DNA of 34,958 bases from Candidatus Reconcilbacillus cellulovorans (GTDB lineage Bacteria; Bacillota; Bacilli; Paenibacillales; Reconciliibacillaceae), in contig MOXJ01000027.1 in the NCBI GenBank assembly GCA_002507565.1, forward strand, positions 1 to 34,958, written 5' to 3'. This document shows positions 9,970 to 17,390 of this stretch, piece after piece (position 1 is the stretch's first letter; every line of letters starts with the position of its first letter). The notes beneath the pieces are model-generated. The model made no database searches. It was not told the origin of the DNA and was given only the letters and a program-made list of their open reading frames with translations. Made by a program: the position numbers and the translations under genes.

Positions 9970-10245
9970 ATGGGCGTTGACGGAATTCAACCGACGACAT
10001 CGAAAGCCGTGTGGACGTTTAAACATGAATCGTTTCCTTCCGATAAAAGCCGGGCTGCTGAGCTGAAGAAAAAAGAAGATAAGATAGAAATTTCTGGAGA
10101 GGCAAGAAGTTTACTAAGACAACTTTCCCTTTCTGAACGACAGGTTCGTGTCGAAGCGCTGAAAGAGCAGGTTTCAGCCGGAACTTATTCAGTCGATAGC
10201 CGTTTGATCGCGGAAAAACTGCTTGCGCGTCTGCTTAAGGAATGA
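9970..10245 (+). CDS. flgM: Anti-sigma-D factor FlgM
   Basis: Binds and inhibits the flagellar sigma factor SigD until the hook-basal body is finished and FlgM is exported. The 91-residue protein is the usual size. The C-terminal half carries the conserved sigma-binding region (IEISGEARSLLRQLS, then VRVEALKEQVSAGTYSVDS and IAEKLL). The start is ATG at 9970, just after GAAAGAGGTGAG. An in-frame TTG at 9952 would put this binding site inside the coding region. Transcription from the perfect sigma-D promoter upstream gives the usual negative feedback loop. The gene is richer in A/T than its neighbours. Confidence 0.93.
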   Translation: MGVDGIQPTTSKAVWTFKHESFPSDKSRAAELKKKEDKIEISGEARSLLRQLSLSERQVRVEALKEQVSAGTYSVDSRLIAEKLLARLLKE

Positions 10246-10263
10246 AAGAGGAGATGAACCCGG

Positions 10264-10755
10264 ATGTCTGCGGAACGGGTCATATTTGCTCTGCAACAGG
10301 TGCGGCGGCATTTTGAAGAATTGATTGATTGGGGAACCAAGAAAAAAGATGCCTTGATCCAAAATAACATCTTGGCTGTTGCGGATGCAACGGCAAAAGA
10401 AACAGTGATCTTGCACAATCTTGAAAAAGCTGAGCGTGAGCTGGACCAGTCGATGATTGGCTTTTTTAGAGAAAAAGGATATATGTCGCTTCCGAATGCA
10501 ACTATAGAGAATATCATTCGATTTTTGACATCGCTTGAAGAAAAACAGCGTCTTGAAGAGGAAAAAAAGGCTTTGTCCGCTGTTGTCGAACATCTAAGAC
10601 AATTGAACGAACTCAACCGGCAGCTCACGGAACAAGCGCTTGTGTTCGTCGATTCGATGCTTCAGTTTTGGTCCGGCGGCGGACAGGATGTCACATATGG
10701 CAAAGCGGCGATCAAATCCGGGGGTTCAGCCGGAATACTTGATGTGAAAGCCTAA
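10264..10755 (+). CDS. flgN: Flagellar export chaperone FlgN
   Basis: Cytoplasmic chaperone for the hook-associated proteins FlgK and FlgL, which are encoded next. The 163-residue protein is almost entirely helical with strong heptad character (LEEKQRLEEEKKALSAVVEHL, then RQLNELNRQLTEQALVFVDSM). This matches the FlgN/YvyG family, though sequence identity in this family is low and position supports much of the call. The ATG at 10264 follows AGAGGAG (10247-10253). Like flgM, the gene is more A/T-rich than the block around it. Confidence 0.85.
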   Translation: MSAERVIFALQQVRRHFEELIDWGTKKKDALIQNNILAVADATAKETVILHNLEKAERELDQSMIGFFREKGYMSLPNATIENIIRFLTSLEEKQRLEEEKKALSAVVEHLRQLNELNRQLTEQALVFVDSMLQFWSGGGQDVTYGKAAIKSGGSAGILDVKA

Positions 10756-10793
10756 CGAATGAGAGAGGGACGGACGAAAAGGGGGGATCGGCG

Positions 10794-12332
10794 ATGACAT
10801 CTTCGTTCCACGGTCTTGAAACTTCGCGGCGGGCATTGACGGTCTACAACACCGCGATGTTGACAGTCGGCCATAACGTCGCCAACGCGAATACGGAAGG
10901 TTACAGCCGGCAACGGGTGCAAATGTCGGCGACGCGTCCGATCGAGGCCCCCGGCTTTATGCGTTCGGTTGCTCCGGGACAGCTCGGTACCGGCGTTCAG
11001 ACGGATGAGATTGTCCGCGTGCGCGACCGTCTCGTGGATGTTCAATATCGTCGGGAAAATGCGTTTCTCGGCGAATGGACGGTGCGGGAGTCCACTCTAC
11101 AATCGCTGGAAGAACTCATTAACGAGCCGTCAGCAACGGGGTTGAGCGCGGTGATGAACCAGTTTTGGAATGCGTGGGAGGCGCTCAACCGCGATCCGGC
11201 GCTCTTGAGCGCCCGCATTGAGGTCATCGGGAAGGGGAAAGCGTTGACAGAAACGCTGCATCACATCGGCCGGGCGCTGACGCAGACGGAAGCGGATCTC
11301 GCTTCCAACATCGCGGTCAAGATCGGCGAAGCGAACGTGCTCATCCAGCAAATCGCGGGATTGAACGATACGATCCGTCGTATCGAAGGATTGAACGATC
11401 ATGCCAACGACTTGAGGGATCAACGCGATTTGCTTGTCGATAAGCTGTCGGCGATCGTCGACGTCCAAGTCGAGGAGCTCAGCGACGGTACGTATCGCAT
11501 AACGGCCGCAGGCAAACAAGTCGTCGACGGCGTTGCGTTTACGTTATTGGCTGCAGGGGATGAAGCGGCCGCTTTGTCGGGTCAACTGGCCGGTTATCGC
11601 AAGTCGATCACCGACGTGCAGCGATTGCGCGACCAATTGAATGCGATGGTAGATACGCTCGTTCGAGGGCAGATTCGCGTCACGCTTCCGGCGGGTTATG
11701 TCGCTTCCCAAGATATTCCGAAGGCCGACGGCAGCGGTGTTGTCACGGCCGGAACCGTGTTGACGGCTCCGACGGAAGTTCTAGTCGACGGCTTCAACGG
11801 TCTGCATCGTCTTGGGTATGGTCTCGGCGAACCGCCGTCACGCAATATTCCGTTTTTTACGGGGGGCGGGCCTGAATTTACGATCGACAACATTGAGGTC
11901 AATCCGGCGGTCGAATCGGATACGAATCTGATTGCGGCTTCCGGCAAATTCGAAACGATCAGCGGCAGCGATCGGCCGATCCGCGGCAACGGCGATATTG
12001 CGCACGCGCTGGCGAGCCTGCGGGATTTCCGTTTTACGTTTACGAGCTCATTGACGCCGCTGGCCAGCGGCACGACGGACGATTATTTTCGTGCCGTCGT
12101 CGGCAACATGGGCACATTATCGTCGGAAGCGACGCGCAATCGAACGAATCAGGAAGCGCTCTTGCAATCGGCGTCGATGCGCCGGTCTTCCATCAGCGGT
12201 GTATCGACGGACGAAGAGGTCGCCGACTTGATCAAGTTCCAGCACGCCTATGCGGCTGCGGCCCGACATTTAACAGCCGTCGATGAAATGCTGGACCGCA
12301 TCATCAACCGCACCGGCTTGGTCGGTCGGTAA
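10794..12332 (+). CDS. flgK: Flagellar hook-associated protein 1, FlgK
   Basis: Forms the first ring of the hook-filament junction after export. The 512-residue protein starts with the family's N-terminal helix STxG-like region GLETSRRALTVYNTAMLTVGH, followed by NVANANTEGYSRQRV. The C-terminus ends with the matching D0 helix (SISGVSTDEEVADLIKFQ, HAYAAAARHL, VDEMLDRIINRTGLVGR). These two ends form the coiled-coil core. The middle is the variable exposed domain. The ATG at 10794 follows AAAAGGGGGGAT. flgL begins 14 bases after the stop. Confidence 0.96.
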   Translation: MTSSFHGLETSRRALTVYNTAMLTVGHNVANANTEGYSRQRVQMSATRPIEAPGFMRSVAPGQLGTGVQTDEIVRVRDRLVDVQYRRENAFLGEWTVRESTLQSLEELINEPSATGLSAVMNQFWNAWEALNRDPALLSARIEVIGKGKALTETLHHIGRALTQTEADLASNIAVKIGEANVLIQQIAGLNDTIRRIEGLNDHANDLRDQRDLLVDKLSAIVDVQVEELSDGTYRITAAGKQVVDGVAFTLLAAGDEAAALSGQLAGYRKSITDVQRLRDQLNAMVDTLVRGQIRVTLPAGYVASQDIPKADGSGVVTAGTVLTAPTEVLVDGFNGLHRLGYGLGEPPSRNIPFFTGGGPEFTIDNIEVNPAVESDTNLIAASGKFETISGSDRPIRGNGDIAHALASLRDFRFTFTSSLTPLASGTTDDYFRAVVGNMGTLSSEATRNRTNQEALLQSASMRRSSISGVSTDEEVADLIKFQHAYAAAARHLTAVDEMLDRIINRTGLVGR

Positions 12333-12346
12333 CCGGGGAGTGATGC

Positions 12347-13240
12347 ATGATGCGCGTGACGGGAAAAATGCTCAATCTGCAGCTGCTGGAAAATCTCCAG
12401 AACAACTACGCGCGGCTGCAGCGGTTTCAGGATCAGCTCGCCAGCGGCCAACGCATTCGGCGGCCCGGCGACGACCCGGTCGGCGTCGGCTACGTCATGC
12501 GGTACGACACGGAACTGAGCCGGTCCGAAGAATTCCTGCAAAACGTGAGCACCGCGCTCGGTTGGCTGAAAACGATGGATTCGCTCATGCAGCAAAGCAT
12601 GAACGTGCTGCACCGCGCTCGAACGCTCGTGCAGGAGGCGGCGACGGGAACCGTTCCCGCCGACGCCCGGTTGTCGATCGCCGCGGAGTTCAAGCAGCTG
12701 AAAGAACAGATGGTTACGATAGGAAATTCAACGTATGACGGCAGATTCATGTTCAACGGCCAGAAAACCGACGTTGCGCCCTATACCTTGGCCAACGCCG
12801 CCAACGACGTGACGGACCGCGGGGTTTACCGCCTCAACGTCGCGCCCGGCGTATCGGTTCCGGTCAGCATTCCGGGGGAAGATATTTTCGGCCAGGCGGG
12901 TTCCGCGCAGAACGTGTTCAAGGTGCTCGACGACGTGATTGCGCATTTGCAGGCAAACGACCAGAACGCCCTTCTTCAGGACATCGCCAAGATCGAGGAG
13001 CGGATGGACGCCATTCAGAGAAGCTGGGCGGAAATCGGTGCGCGGACGAACCGGTTCGAGCTGATCCAAAACCGAATTCTCGACGAACAGATCAGCCTTC
13101 AGAAATTGCGGTCGGATGTCAACGACGTCGACATGGCGGAAGTGATCACCCAGCTGAAAACCCAGGAATCGGTTTTACAAGCGTCGCTCGCCGTCGGAGC
13201 GAGAATCGCGCAGGTTTCCCTCGTCGATTTCCTCAAGTAA
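12347..13240 (+). CDS. flgL: Flagellar hook-associated protein 3, FlgL
   Basis: Forms the second junction ring between hook and filament and is exported with FlgN. The 297-residue protein has flagellin-like ends. The N-terminal part has RVTGKMLNLQLLENLQ and the typical LASGQRIRRPGDDPVGVGYVM. The C-terminal part has SDVNDVDMAEVITQLKTQESV, with ASLAVGARIAQVSLVDFL after it. It starts with tandem ATG codons at 12347/12350 after GGGGAGTGA. The gene ends 16 bases before the yviE-like gene. Confidence 0.96.
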   Translation: MMRVTGKMLNLQLLENLQNNYARLQRFQDQLASGQRIRRPGDDPVGVGYVMRYDTELSRSEEFLQNVSTALGWLKTMDSLMQQSMNVLHRARTLVQEAATGTVPADARLSIAAEFKQLKEQMVTIGNSTYDGRFMFNGQKTDVAPYTLANAANDVTDRGVYRLNVAPGVSVPVSIPGEDIFGQAGSAQNVFKVLDDVIAHLQANDQNALLQDIAKIEERMDAIQRSWAEIGARTNRFELIQNRILDEQISLQKLRSDVNDVDMAEVITQLKTQESVLQASLAVGARIAQVSLVDFLK

Positions 13241-13256
13241 ATGCGGGTGAAGCGCC

Positions 13257-13784
13257 GTGAGGGCGATTGAATACGACATGTCGATCCGCCGCGAACCGCC
13301 CGACATCCGGATTCATTGGCGGCCTGGTTTGACCGACATCCGCTTTAGACCGGCGAAGGTCGACATCGAAAACCGCGCGGCGGATATCGACATCGACTGG
13401 CGGCAAGTCTGGAGCGATATCGGCGCGAAATCTCCGTCGGAATGGGCGAGGCTTTCGGCACAGAAGAATCGCGAACAGTTTCTGGAAGGCCTCGCGCGTA
13501 AGGCGGCCGAAGGCGACCGCATCGGCAACTTGGCGGCACATGAACGCAACGTGTATGGCGACATCGCGTTTCAACGTTTTTTGGACGAATCGCGTGTCGA
13601 ATGGAACATCGGGGTCATGCCGGAACATCGGCTGTCGATTCGTGTCACGACTTACCGGCCGGTCATTCGGGTTGAAACACACCGACCGGAAATCGATTTC
13701 AATCCGCAGGTACTGAGCATCGAAGTGTCGCCGGGATTCGTCGATATCGATGTCAGAGGCCGTTTGGTCGATCGGTCCGTCTAG
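13257..13784 (+). CDS. YviE-like flagellar-cluster protein (DUF6470 type)
   Basis: A 175-residue protein in the same place as B. subtilis yviE, between flgL and fliW. The family's role is not known. Its hallmark is repeated short beta segments with alternating Ile/Asp/Arg and Pro, such as PDIRIHWRPG, TDIRFRPAKVDIENRAADID and RPEIDFNPQVLSIEVSPGFV. A central helical segment (about 55-115) includes FLEGLARKAAEGDRIGNLAAH, similar to the LEGIARRAEEG part of YviE. The GTG start at 13257 is 6 bases after GGGTGA. An ATG at 13278 has no binding site. The overall match to YviE is weak, so the name is left blank. Confidence 0.8.
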   Translation: MRAIEYDMSIRREPPDIRIHWRPGLTDIRFRPAKVDIENRAADIDIDWRQVWSDIGAKSPSEWARLSAQKNREQFLEGLARKAAEGDRIGNLAAHERNVYGDIAFQRFLDESRVEWNIGVMPEHRLSIRVTTYRPVIRVETHRPEIDFNPQVLSIEVSPGFVDIDVRGRLVDRSV

Positions 13785-13814
13785 CGGGCGAAAAAAGCGG
13801 AGGCGGTCGTCGCA

Positions 13815-14270
13815 ATGGAAGTGCGTGAGGACACTTATCGGCAGATCGAGTCGCCGCATTACGGCACGCTGACGGTGCCGGAGCGGGAAATCTACAGGTT
13901 TGAAAACGGCCTGATCGGCTTGCCGCAAAGCCGCGAGTTTGCGCTCGTCCCGTTTCCGGACACGCCGTTTTACTTGTTGCATGCCGTCGAAGGCGGTCTG
14001 AGTTTTGTCGTGATGCCGCCATCTTTGGTCATGGAAAACTACGAGTTCGAGATTCCGGACGAATTGGCAGAATCGCTCGGTCTTCGGTTTCCGGAGCAGG
14101 CCTTGACGCTTGTCATCGTCAACATCGTAGACGACCGGCCGTGCGTGAACTTGAAGGCGCCGATCATCTTGGTGCCGGGTTCGCGGAAGGCTTGCCAATA
14201 TATTCTGCATGACAGAGACTTTCCGATTCGTTACCCTCTGGGCAAGGAGTCGTCGACATGCTCGTCCTGA
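13815..14270 (+). CDS. fliW: Flagellar assembly factor FliW
   Basis: Binds CsrA and flagellin in turn. When flagellin is secreted, FliW releases it and takes up CsrA, which frees hag translation. The 151-residue protein has the FliW core: ENGLIGLPQSREFALVPFPD, the hydrophobic FYLLHAVEGGLSFVVMPP, and LTLVIVNIVDDRPCVNLKAPI. The ATG at 13815 follows GCGGAGGCGG. The last 13 bases overlap csrA, so the two are probably translated together, matching their partner roles. Confidence 0.95.
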   Translation: MEVREDTYRQIESPHYGTLTVPEREIYRFENGLIGLPQSREFALVPFPDTPFYLLHAVEGGLSFVVMPPSLVMENYEFEIPDELAESLGLRFPEQALTLVIVNIVDDRPCVNLKAPIILVPGSRKACQYILHDRDFPIRYPLGKESSTCSS

Positions 14271-14941
14271 AAAGGAAGGTCGGAGAGAAGGTGATGATCG
14301 GTCACGACGTGGAAGTGCAGGTGCTGGACGTCGAAGGGGAGACGGTCAAACTGGGATTCGTCGCTCCGACGTACGTCCCGATCATGCGGGCGGAATTGTA
14401 CGACGACATCCGGAAAGAAAACGTGCAGGCTTCAGGACACAAATGGACACCCGATCAAATTCGCCGTCTTACGAGCGGCGTTTCAGGCGAGAACGATGTC
14501 GGGAAGGAGGAATCAACCATGCAAACGCGTCTGGACACAGCGATGCTGGCGAACTGGAACACGATTGTTTCTGCATGGCCGGCGCGCGAGCCGCCTCATC
14601 CGGCTGTGGCGAATCCGCCGTCCGCGTCGTCCGGCGCCGTGTCGTCATTGCCGACCGGACAGACGGATTTGGCCGAAGCGAAAATGCCAGGGTTGTTTGG
14701 AGTCTTGGCGGCAGAACAACAAGAGCAATGGACGAAAGTGATCGAGCAGGCCAATGAATCGCTGAAAGCGGTCGATCGCGCGCTGCGCGTCCGGTACGAC
14801 GAAAAAACCAATCAGATTTACGTCGAAGTTATCAATCTCGTCACCCAGGAAGTCGAGTCGAGTCATCCGCCGGAATTTTTGCTGGAGCTCGCCGCTAAGC
14901 TGAAAGAACTGATCGGCTGGTTTATAGACAAAAAACTTTAA
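14258..14941 (+). CDS. csrA: CsrA-FlaG in-frame fusion protein
   Basis: A single open frame of 227 codons joins a complete CsrA to a FlaG-like protein. Residues 1-60 are CsrA, an RNA-binding translation repressor: MLVLKRKVGEKVMIG, VEGETVKLGF, and VPIMRAELYDDIRKEN with the RNA-contacting Arg44. Residues 60-87 look like a normal CsrA tail, but no stop codon follows. Residue 88 is the ATG of the flaG part, preceded by a full ribosome binding site. FlaG-like sequence fills the end (VRYDEKTNQIYVEVINLV, then PPEFLLELAAKLKELIGWFID). Either a fused protein is made, or two products arise. CsrA normally dimerises through its beta strands, so a long C-terminal extension could be tolerated. The start is ATG within fliW. 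Confidence 0.85.
   Translation: MLVLKRKVGEKVMIGHDVEVQVLDVEGETVKLGFVAPTYVPIMRAELYDDIRKENVQASGHKWTPDQIRRLTSGVSGENDVGKEESTMQTRLDTAMLANWNTIVSAWPAREPPHPAVANPPSASSGAVSSLPTGQTDLAEAKMPGLFGVLAAEQQEQWTKVIEQANESLKAVDRALRVRYDEKTNQIYVEVINLVTQEVESSHPPEFLLELAAKLKELIGWFIDKKL
14504..14521 (+). promoter_or_regulatory. Internal ribosome binding site and start codon of flaG inside the csrA frame
   Basis: AAGGAGG (14504-14510), 8 bases, then ATG (14519-14521). This is as strong as any site in the window and lies inside an uninterrupted coding frame, so it suggests independent initiation of flaG. It also contains an AGGA core, so CsrA itself might bind it, which is speculative. Confidence 0.75.
14519..14941 (+). 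CDS. flaG: FlaG-like protein (internal start within the csrA frame)
   Basis: The likely independent product is 140 residues. FlaG proteins are linked to filament length and are encoded beside fliD. The N-terminal 80 residues are low-complexity and rich in Ala, Pro and Ser. The C-terminal 60 residues match the FlaG family: a helix (SLKAVDRALRVRYDEK), two strands (QIYVEVINLVTQEV), a Pro-Pro turn and a final helix (EFLLELAAKLKELIGWFID). fliD begins 37 bases after the stop. The reading frame is the same as csrA's, with no stop between them, so this segment may also be made as part of the fusion. Confidence 0.75.
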   Translation: MQTRLDTAMLANWNTIVSAWPAREPPHPAVANPPSASSGAVSSLPTGQTDLAEAKMPGLFGVLAAEQQEQWTKVIEQANESLKAVDRALRVRYDEKTNQIYVEVINLVTQEVESSHPPEFLLELAAKLKELIGWFIDKKL

Positions 14942-14978
14942 TGAGAAAATTATTCAGGAAGAAGGGAGGATATCGTCG

Positions 14979-16433
14979 ATGATCAGCCTAAACGGCCTTG
15001 CATCAGGGCTGGATACGAATTCGATCATCAATCAATTGATGCAAATTGAACGCCAGCCTCTCGTGAAGTTGCAAAGCCGGAAAACCGATCTGGCGAACCA
15101 GCAAGCCGTTTTCCGGTCGATCAACACGAAACTGGCGGCGTTGAAGACGGCGGCGCAGGATCTGATGTATTCGTCGACCTTGCTGGTCGGCAAAGCGACG
15201 AGTTCGGATACGACAGCCGTTGATGCGACGGCGTCGGGTTCCGTGTCGCCGGGCACGTACGTCGTCGAGGTCGTCAAAACCGCGAAAAGCCATGTCGTCG
15301 GAAGCGGCACATTTTCCGCCAATGCGGACGCATCGGCGTTGAGCGGCCAGACGTTCCGCATATATGCTCCCGGTTCTTCTTCTCCGTTGACGGTTACGGC
15401 CTCTGGAGCGACGTATCGCGACGTGTTGAACAACGTCAAGGATCAAATCAACGCCGCCAATACCGGCATCAGCGCTTCGGTCGTCGAAACAACGCCCGGC
15501 CAGCTGCAGCTTGTCCTGACTTCCAAAAATACCGGCGTCGACTATCGGATGAAATTCGGCTCCGCTGCCGACGGCAATCGGACGGTATTGGAGGATAACG
15601 GAGGGTTGCTTGCTTCACTAGGCATTTCGGATACCGATGCGAACGGGGAGATCGACGCCGCCAATGTCGTTCGTCAGGCGGACGATGCCGAATTCAAGGT
15701 CAATGGGTTGACGTTGACGCGCAGCGGCAACACGATCAGCGACGTCGTCCAGGGCGTCACGCTGCGGCTGCTGAAAGATAACGCCACGGCGACGGTCACG
15801 GTCGGCTGGGATGCGGACAAAGCGGCGGCCAAAGTCGAAAACTTCGTCAAAGCTTATAACGACGTCGTCTCGACGATTCGCGACAACCTGGAAAAAGGCA
15901 AACCGCTGCAAGGCGACGCTTCGCTGATCGCGCTGGATAATCTTTTGTACTCGACGGTGACTGGATTAGTCGATAGCGCGCCGTATCAGGCGTTGTCGCA
16001 GATCGGCCTTGAGATTGACAAAGGCATCACGAGCGGATCGCTGATGACCGGTACGATCACGTTCGACAAGGAAAAGTTCAAAAGCGCGTTCGAACAAAAT
16101 CCGAACGCCGTCGTCGAACTTTTCCGCAAAGATTACGATGATCCCGGAACGCCTGAAAACGACACGGCGCTTGACGGCATCGCACGCAAACTACAGGCGG
16201 CGCTCGCGCCGTGGACCGACTTCGTCAACGGCGTGCTGAACATCCGGATTCGCGGTTACGACGAGGAAATACGGCTTGTCGACCGCCGTGTCGAAGCGCT
16301 TAATGAACGGTTGGCCAACAAGGAACAGCAGTTGAGAAGACAGTTCACCGCGATGGAAACGGCGCTCGCCAAACTGCAAAGCCAGCAGGCGTGGCTGATG
16401 TCGCAGATCGCGTCACTGCAGAACTTCGGCTGA
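14979..16433 (+). CDS. fliD: Flagellar filament cap protein FliD
   Basis: Caps the growing filament and folds flagellin into it after export. The 484-residue protein starts with the conserved SLNGLASGLDTNSIINQLMQI and IERQPLVKLQ. The middle has the FliD domain features VVEVVKTAKSHVVGSGTF and DAEFKVNGLTLTRSGNTISDV. The C-terminal part carries VENFVKAYNDVVSTIRDNL and ends in a coiled coil (RIRGYDEEIRLVDRRVEALNE, then LANKEQQLRRQFTAMETALAK). The ATG at 14979 follows AAGGGAGG. The gene is followed by fliS, as expected. Confidence 0.96.
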   Translation: MISLNGLASGLDTNSIINQLMQIERQPLVKLQSRKTDLANQQAVFRSINTKLAALKTAAQDLMYSSTLLVGKATSSDTTAVDATASGSVSPGTYVVEVVKTAKSHVVGSGTFSANADASALSGQTFRIYAPGSSSPLTVTASGATYRDVLNNVKDQINAANTGISASVVETTPGQLQLVLTSKNTGVDYRMKFGSAADGNRTVLEDNGGLLASLGISDTDANGEIDAANVVRQADDAEFKVNGLTLTRSGNTISDVVQGVTLRLLKDNATATVTVGWDADKAAAKVENFVKAYNDVVSTIRDNLEKGKPLQGDASLIALDNLLYSTVTGLVDSAPYQALSQIGLEIDKGITSGSLMTGTITFDKEKFKSAFEQNPNAVVELFRKDYDDPGTPENDTALDGIARKLQAALAPWTDFVNGVLNIRIRGYDEEIRLVDRRVEALNERLANKEQQLRRQFTAMETALAKLQSQQAWLMSQIASLQNFG

Positions 16434-16479
16434 TCGGCAGAGGCGCGCGGGCGGCCGCGGCGAAAGGGGTGTAAGCGTT

Positions 16480-16878
16480 TTGCAGAACGCGCTTCAAGGC
16501 TATCAAGTTTATCAGCGCGGCAAATACGAAACGGCTTCGCCGCATCGGCTGATCTCCATGTTATACGAAGGCGCGATCCGTTTTGCGGCACGGGGCGCGG
16601 AAGCGATCGGACGGCAAGATCACGCCGAAGCGCACCAGTCGCTCGTCAGGGCGCAGGCGATCGTGGCCGAACTGATCGGCTGTCTCAACGAAGAACAGGG
16701 CGGTGACCTTGCCCGGCGGCTTCGTTTGCTTTATCTGTACATGCACGATCGGCTGGTCGAAGCGAACTTGCGCAAGCAGCGCGAACCGGCCGACGAAGTC
16801 GTCAGACTGCTGGCGGACATCAAGCAGGCTTGGGACGAAATCGGAAAGGGGAGTCCGCTTGAGCGCGCGACTTCTTGA
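16480..16878 (+). CDS. fliS: Flagellin export chaperone FliS
   Basis: Binds the C-terminus of flagellin in the cytoplasm and prevents early polymerisation. The 132-residue helical protein has the family's first segment YQVYQRGKYETASPHRLISML, followed by YEGAIRFAARGAEAI. Later come LYLYMHDRLVEANLRKQ and VVRLLADIKQAWDEI. The start is TTG at 16480, ten bases after GAAAGGGG. No ATG lies close to the conserved N-terminus. The stop lies inside the next gene's start region (20-base overlap). Confidence 0.94.
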   Translation: MQNALQGYQVYQRGKYETASPHRLISMLYEGAIRFAARGAEAIGRQDHAEAHQSLVRAQAIVAELIGCLNEEQGGDLARRLRLLYLYMHDRLVEANLRKQREPADEVVRLLADIKQAWDEIGKGSPLERATS

Positions 16879-17311
16879 CCGGCTGACGCGGTGGCGCGAA
16901 CTTTTGGAACAAATTGAAGAGATATCCAGGGAACAGGCTGAATGGCTGCAGCGCGCCAAGGGCGATTCTGCAATCGCCTGGTCCTGGGAGCAATGGGATT
17001 CGTTATCCGAGCGCTTCGAGCTTCTGCGGGCAGAAGCGGACGCGGTGAAAGCGGACGTCGAGCAGTTGATGAGCGGATGCGGCCGGTCGTGGGATTCCCT
17101 CGCGCAAGAAGAGGCGGAAGAGGCCCGTCGCGCAGCGGCTGTCGTCCGCCGTATCAACGAGTGGCAGATTCGCTCGCAAGCGATGCTTCAGACCGGGTTT
17201 TTGCGCGTATTGGAGCAATCGGTGTCGTTCTGGCGCGCTCGGTCGGCGAAAGACCGATATGCGGCAGACGGATCCGACGCTCCTCCGCTGTTCATCGACG
17301 AAAAAGGCTAA
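16859..17311 (+). CDS. FliT-like flagellar protein
   Basis: A 150-residue, strongly helical protein that occupies the fliT position after fliS. FliT-type proteins are chaperones for FliD or related late substrates. The sequence shows coiled-coil segments (LLDRLTRWRELLEQIEEISRE, then WDSLSERFELLRAEADAVKAD) but little clear motif similarity, so the call is mostly positional. The chosen start is TTG at 16859, with GGGGAG five bases upstream. The frame remains open upstream inside fliS, but that part lacks helical character and has shadow-like composition. The stop codon TAA overlaps the -35 box of the flagellin promoter. Confidence 0.75.
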   Translation: MSARLLDRLTRWRELLEQIEEISREQAEWLQRAKGDSAIAWSWEQWDSLSERFELLRAEADAVKADVEQLMSGCGRSWDSLAQEEAEEARRAAAVVRRINEWQIRSQAMLQTGFLRVLEQSVSFWRARSAKDRYAADGSDAPPLFIDEKG

Positions 17312-17336
17312 AATTTCTTGAGCGGCTGTCCGATAT
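17309..17336 (+). promoter_or_regulatory. Sigma-D promoter of the flagellin gene
   Basis: TAAA (17309-17312), a 16-base spacer, then TCCGATAT (17329-17336), which is 7 of 8 to GCCGATAT. The spacer equals that of the flgM promoter. Transcription should begin near 17343, giving a leader of about 48 bases. Confidence 0.85.
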
Positions 17337-17345
17337 ATTGGTTAG

Positions 17346-17383
17346 GGCCGCACGGAGGCGGCCGAAAACAATCACGGAGGGTG
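17346..17383 (+). promoter_or_regulatory. CsrA-type control region in the hag leader
   Basis: Site 1 is a hairpin: GGCCGC (17346-17351), loop ACGGAG (17352-17357), GCGGCC (17358-17363). A perfect six-pair stem showing ANGGAN in a hexaloop is the classic CsrA target. Site 2 is a second ACGGAG (17374-17379) within the ribosome binding site GGAGGGTG of hag. The pair resembles the two-site arrangement on the B. subtilis hag leader, where one CsrA dimer bridges both and blocks translation. fliW and csrA lie upstream in this window. Confidence 0.75.
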
Positions 17384-17390
17384 AAAGAAG

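Noticed and set aside
16703-16858. Upstream extension of the fliT-like frame into fliS
   Set aside because: It lies fully within fliS in another frame and encodes Cys/Thr-rich shadow sequence. The TTG at 16859 has a proper binding site.
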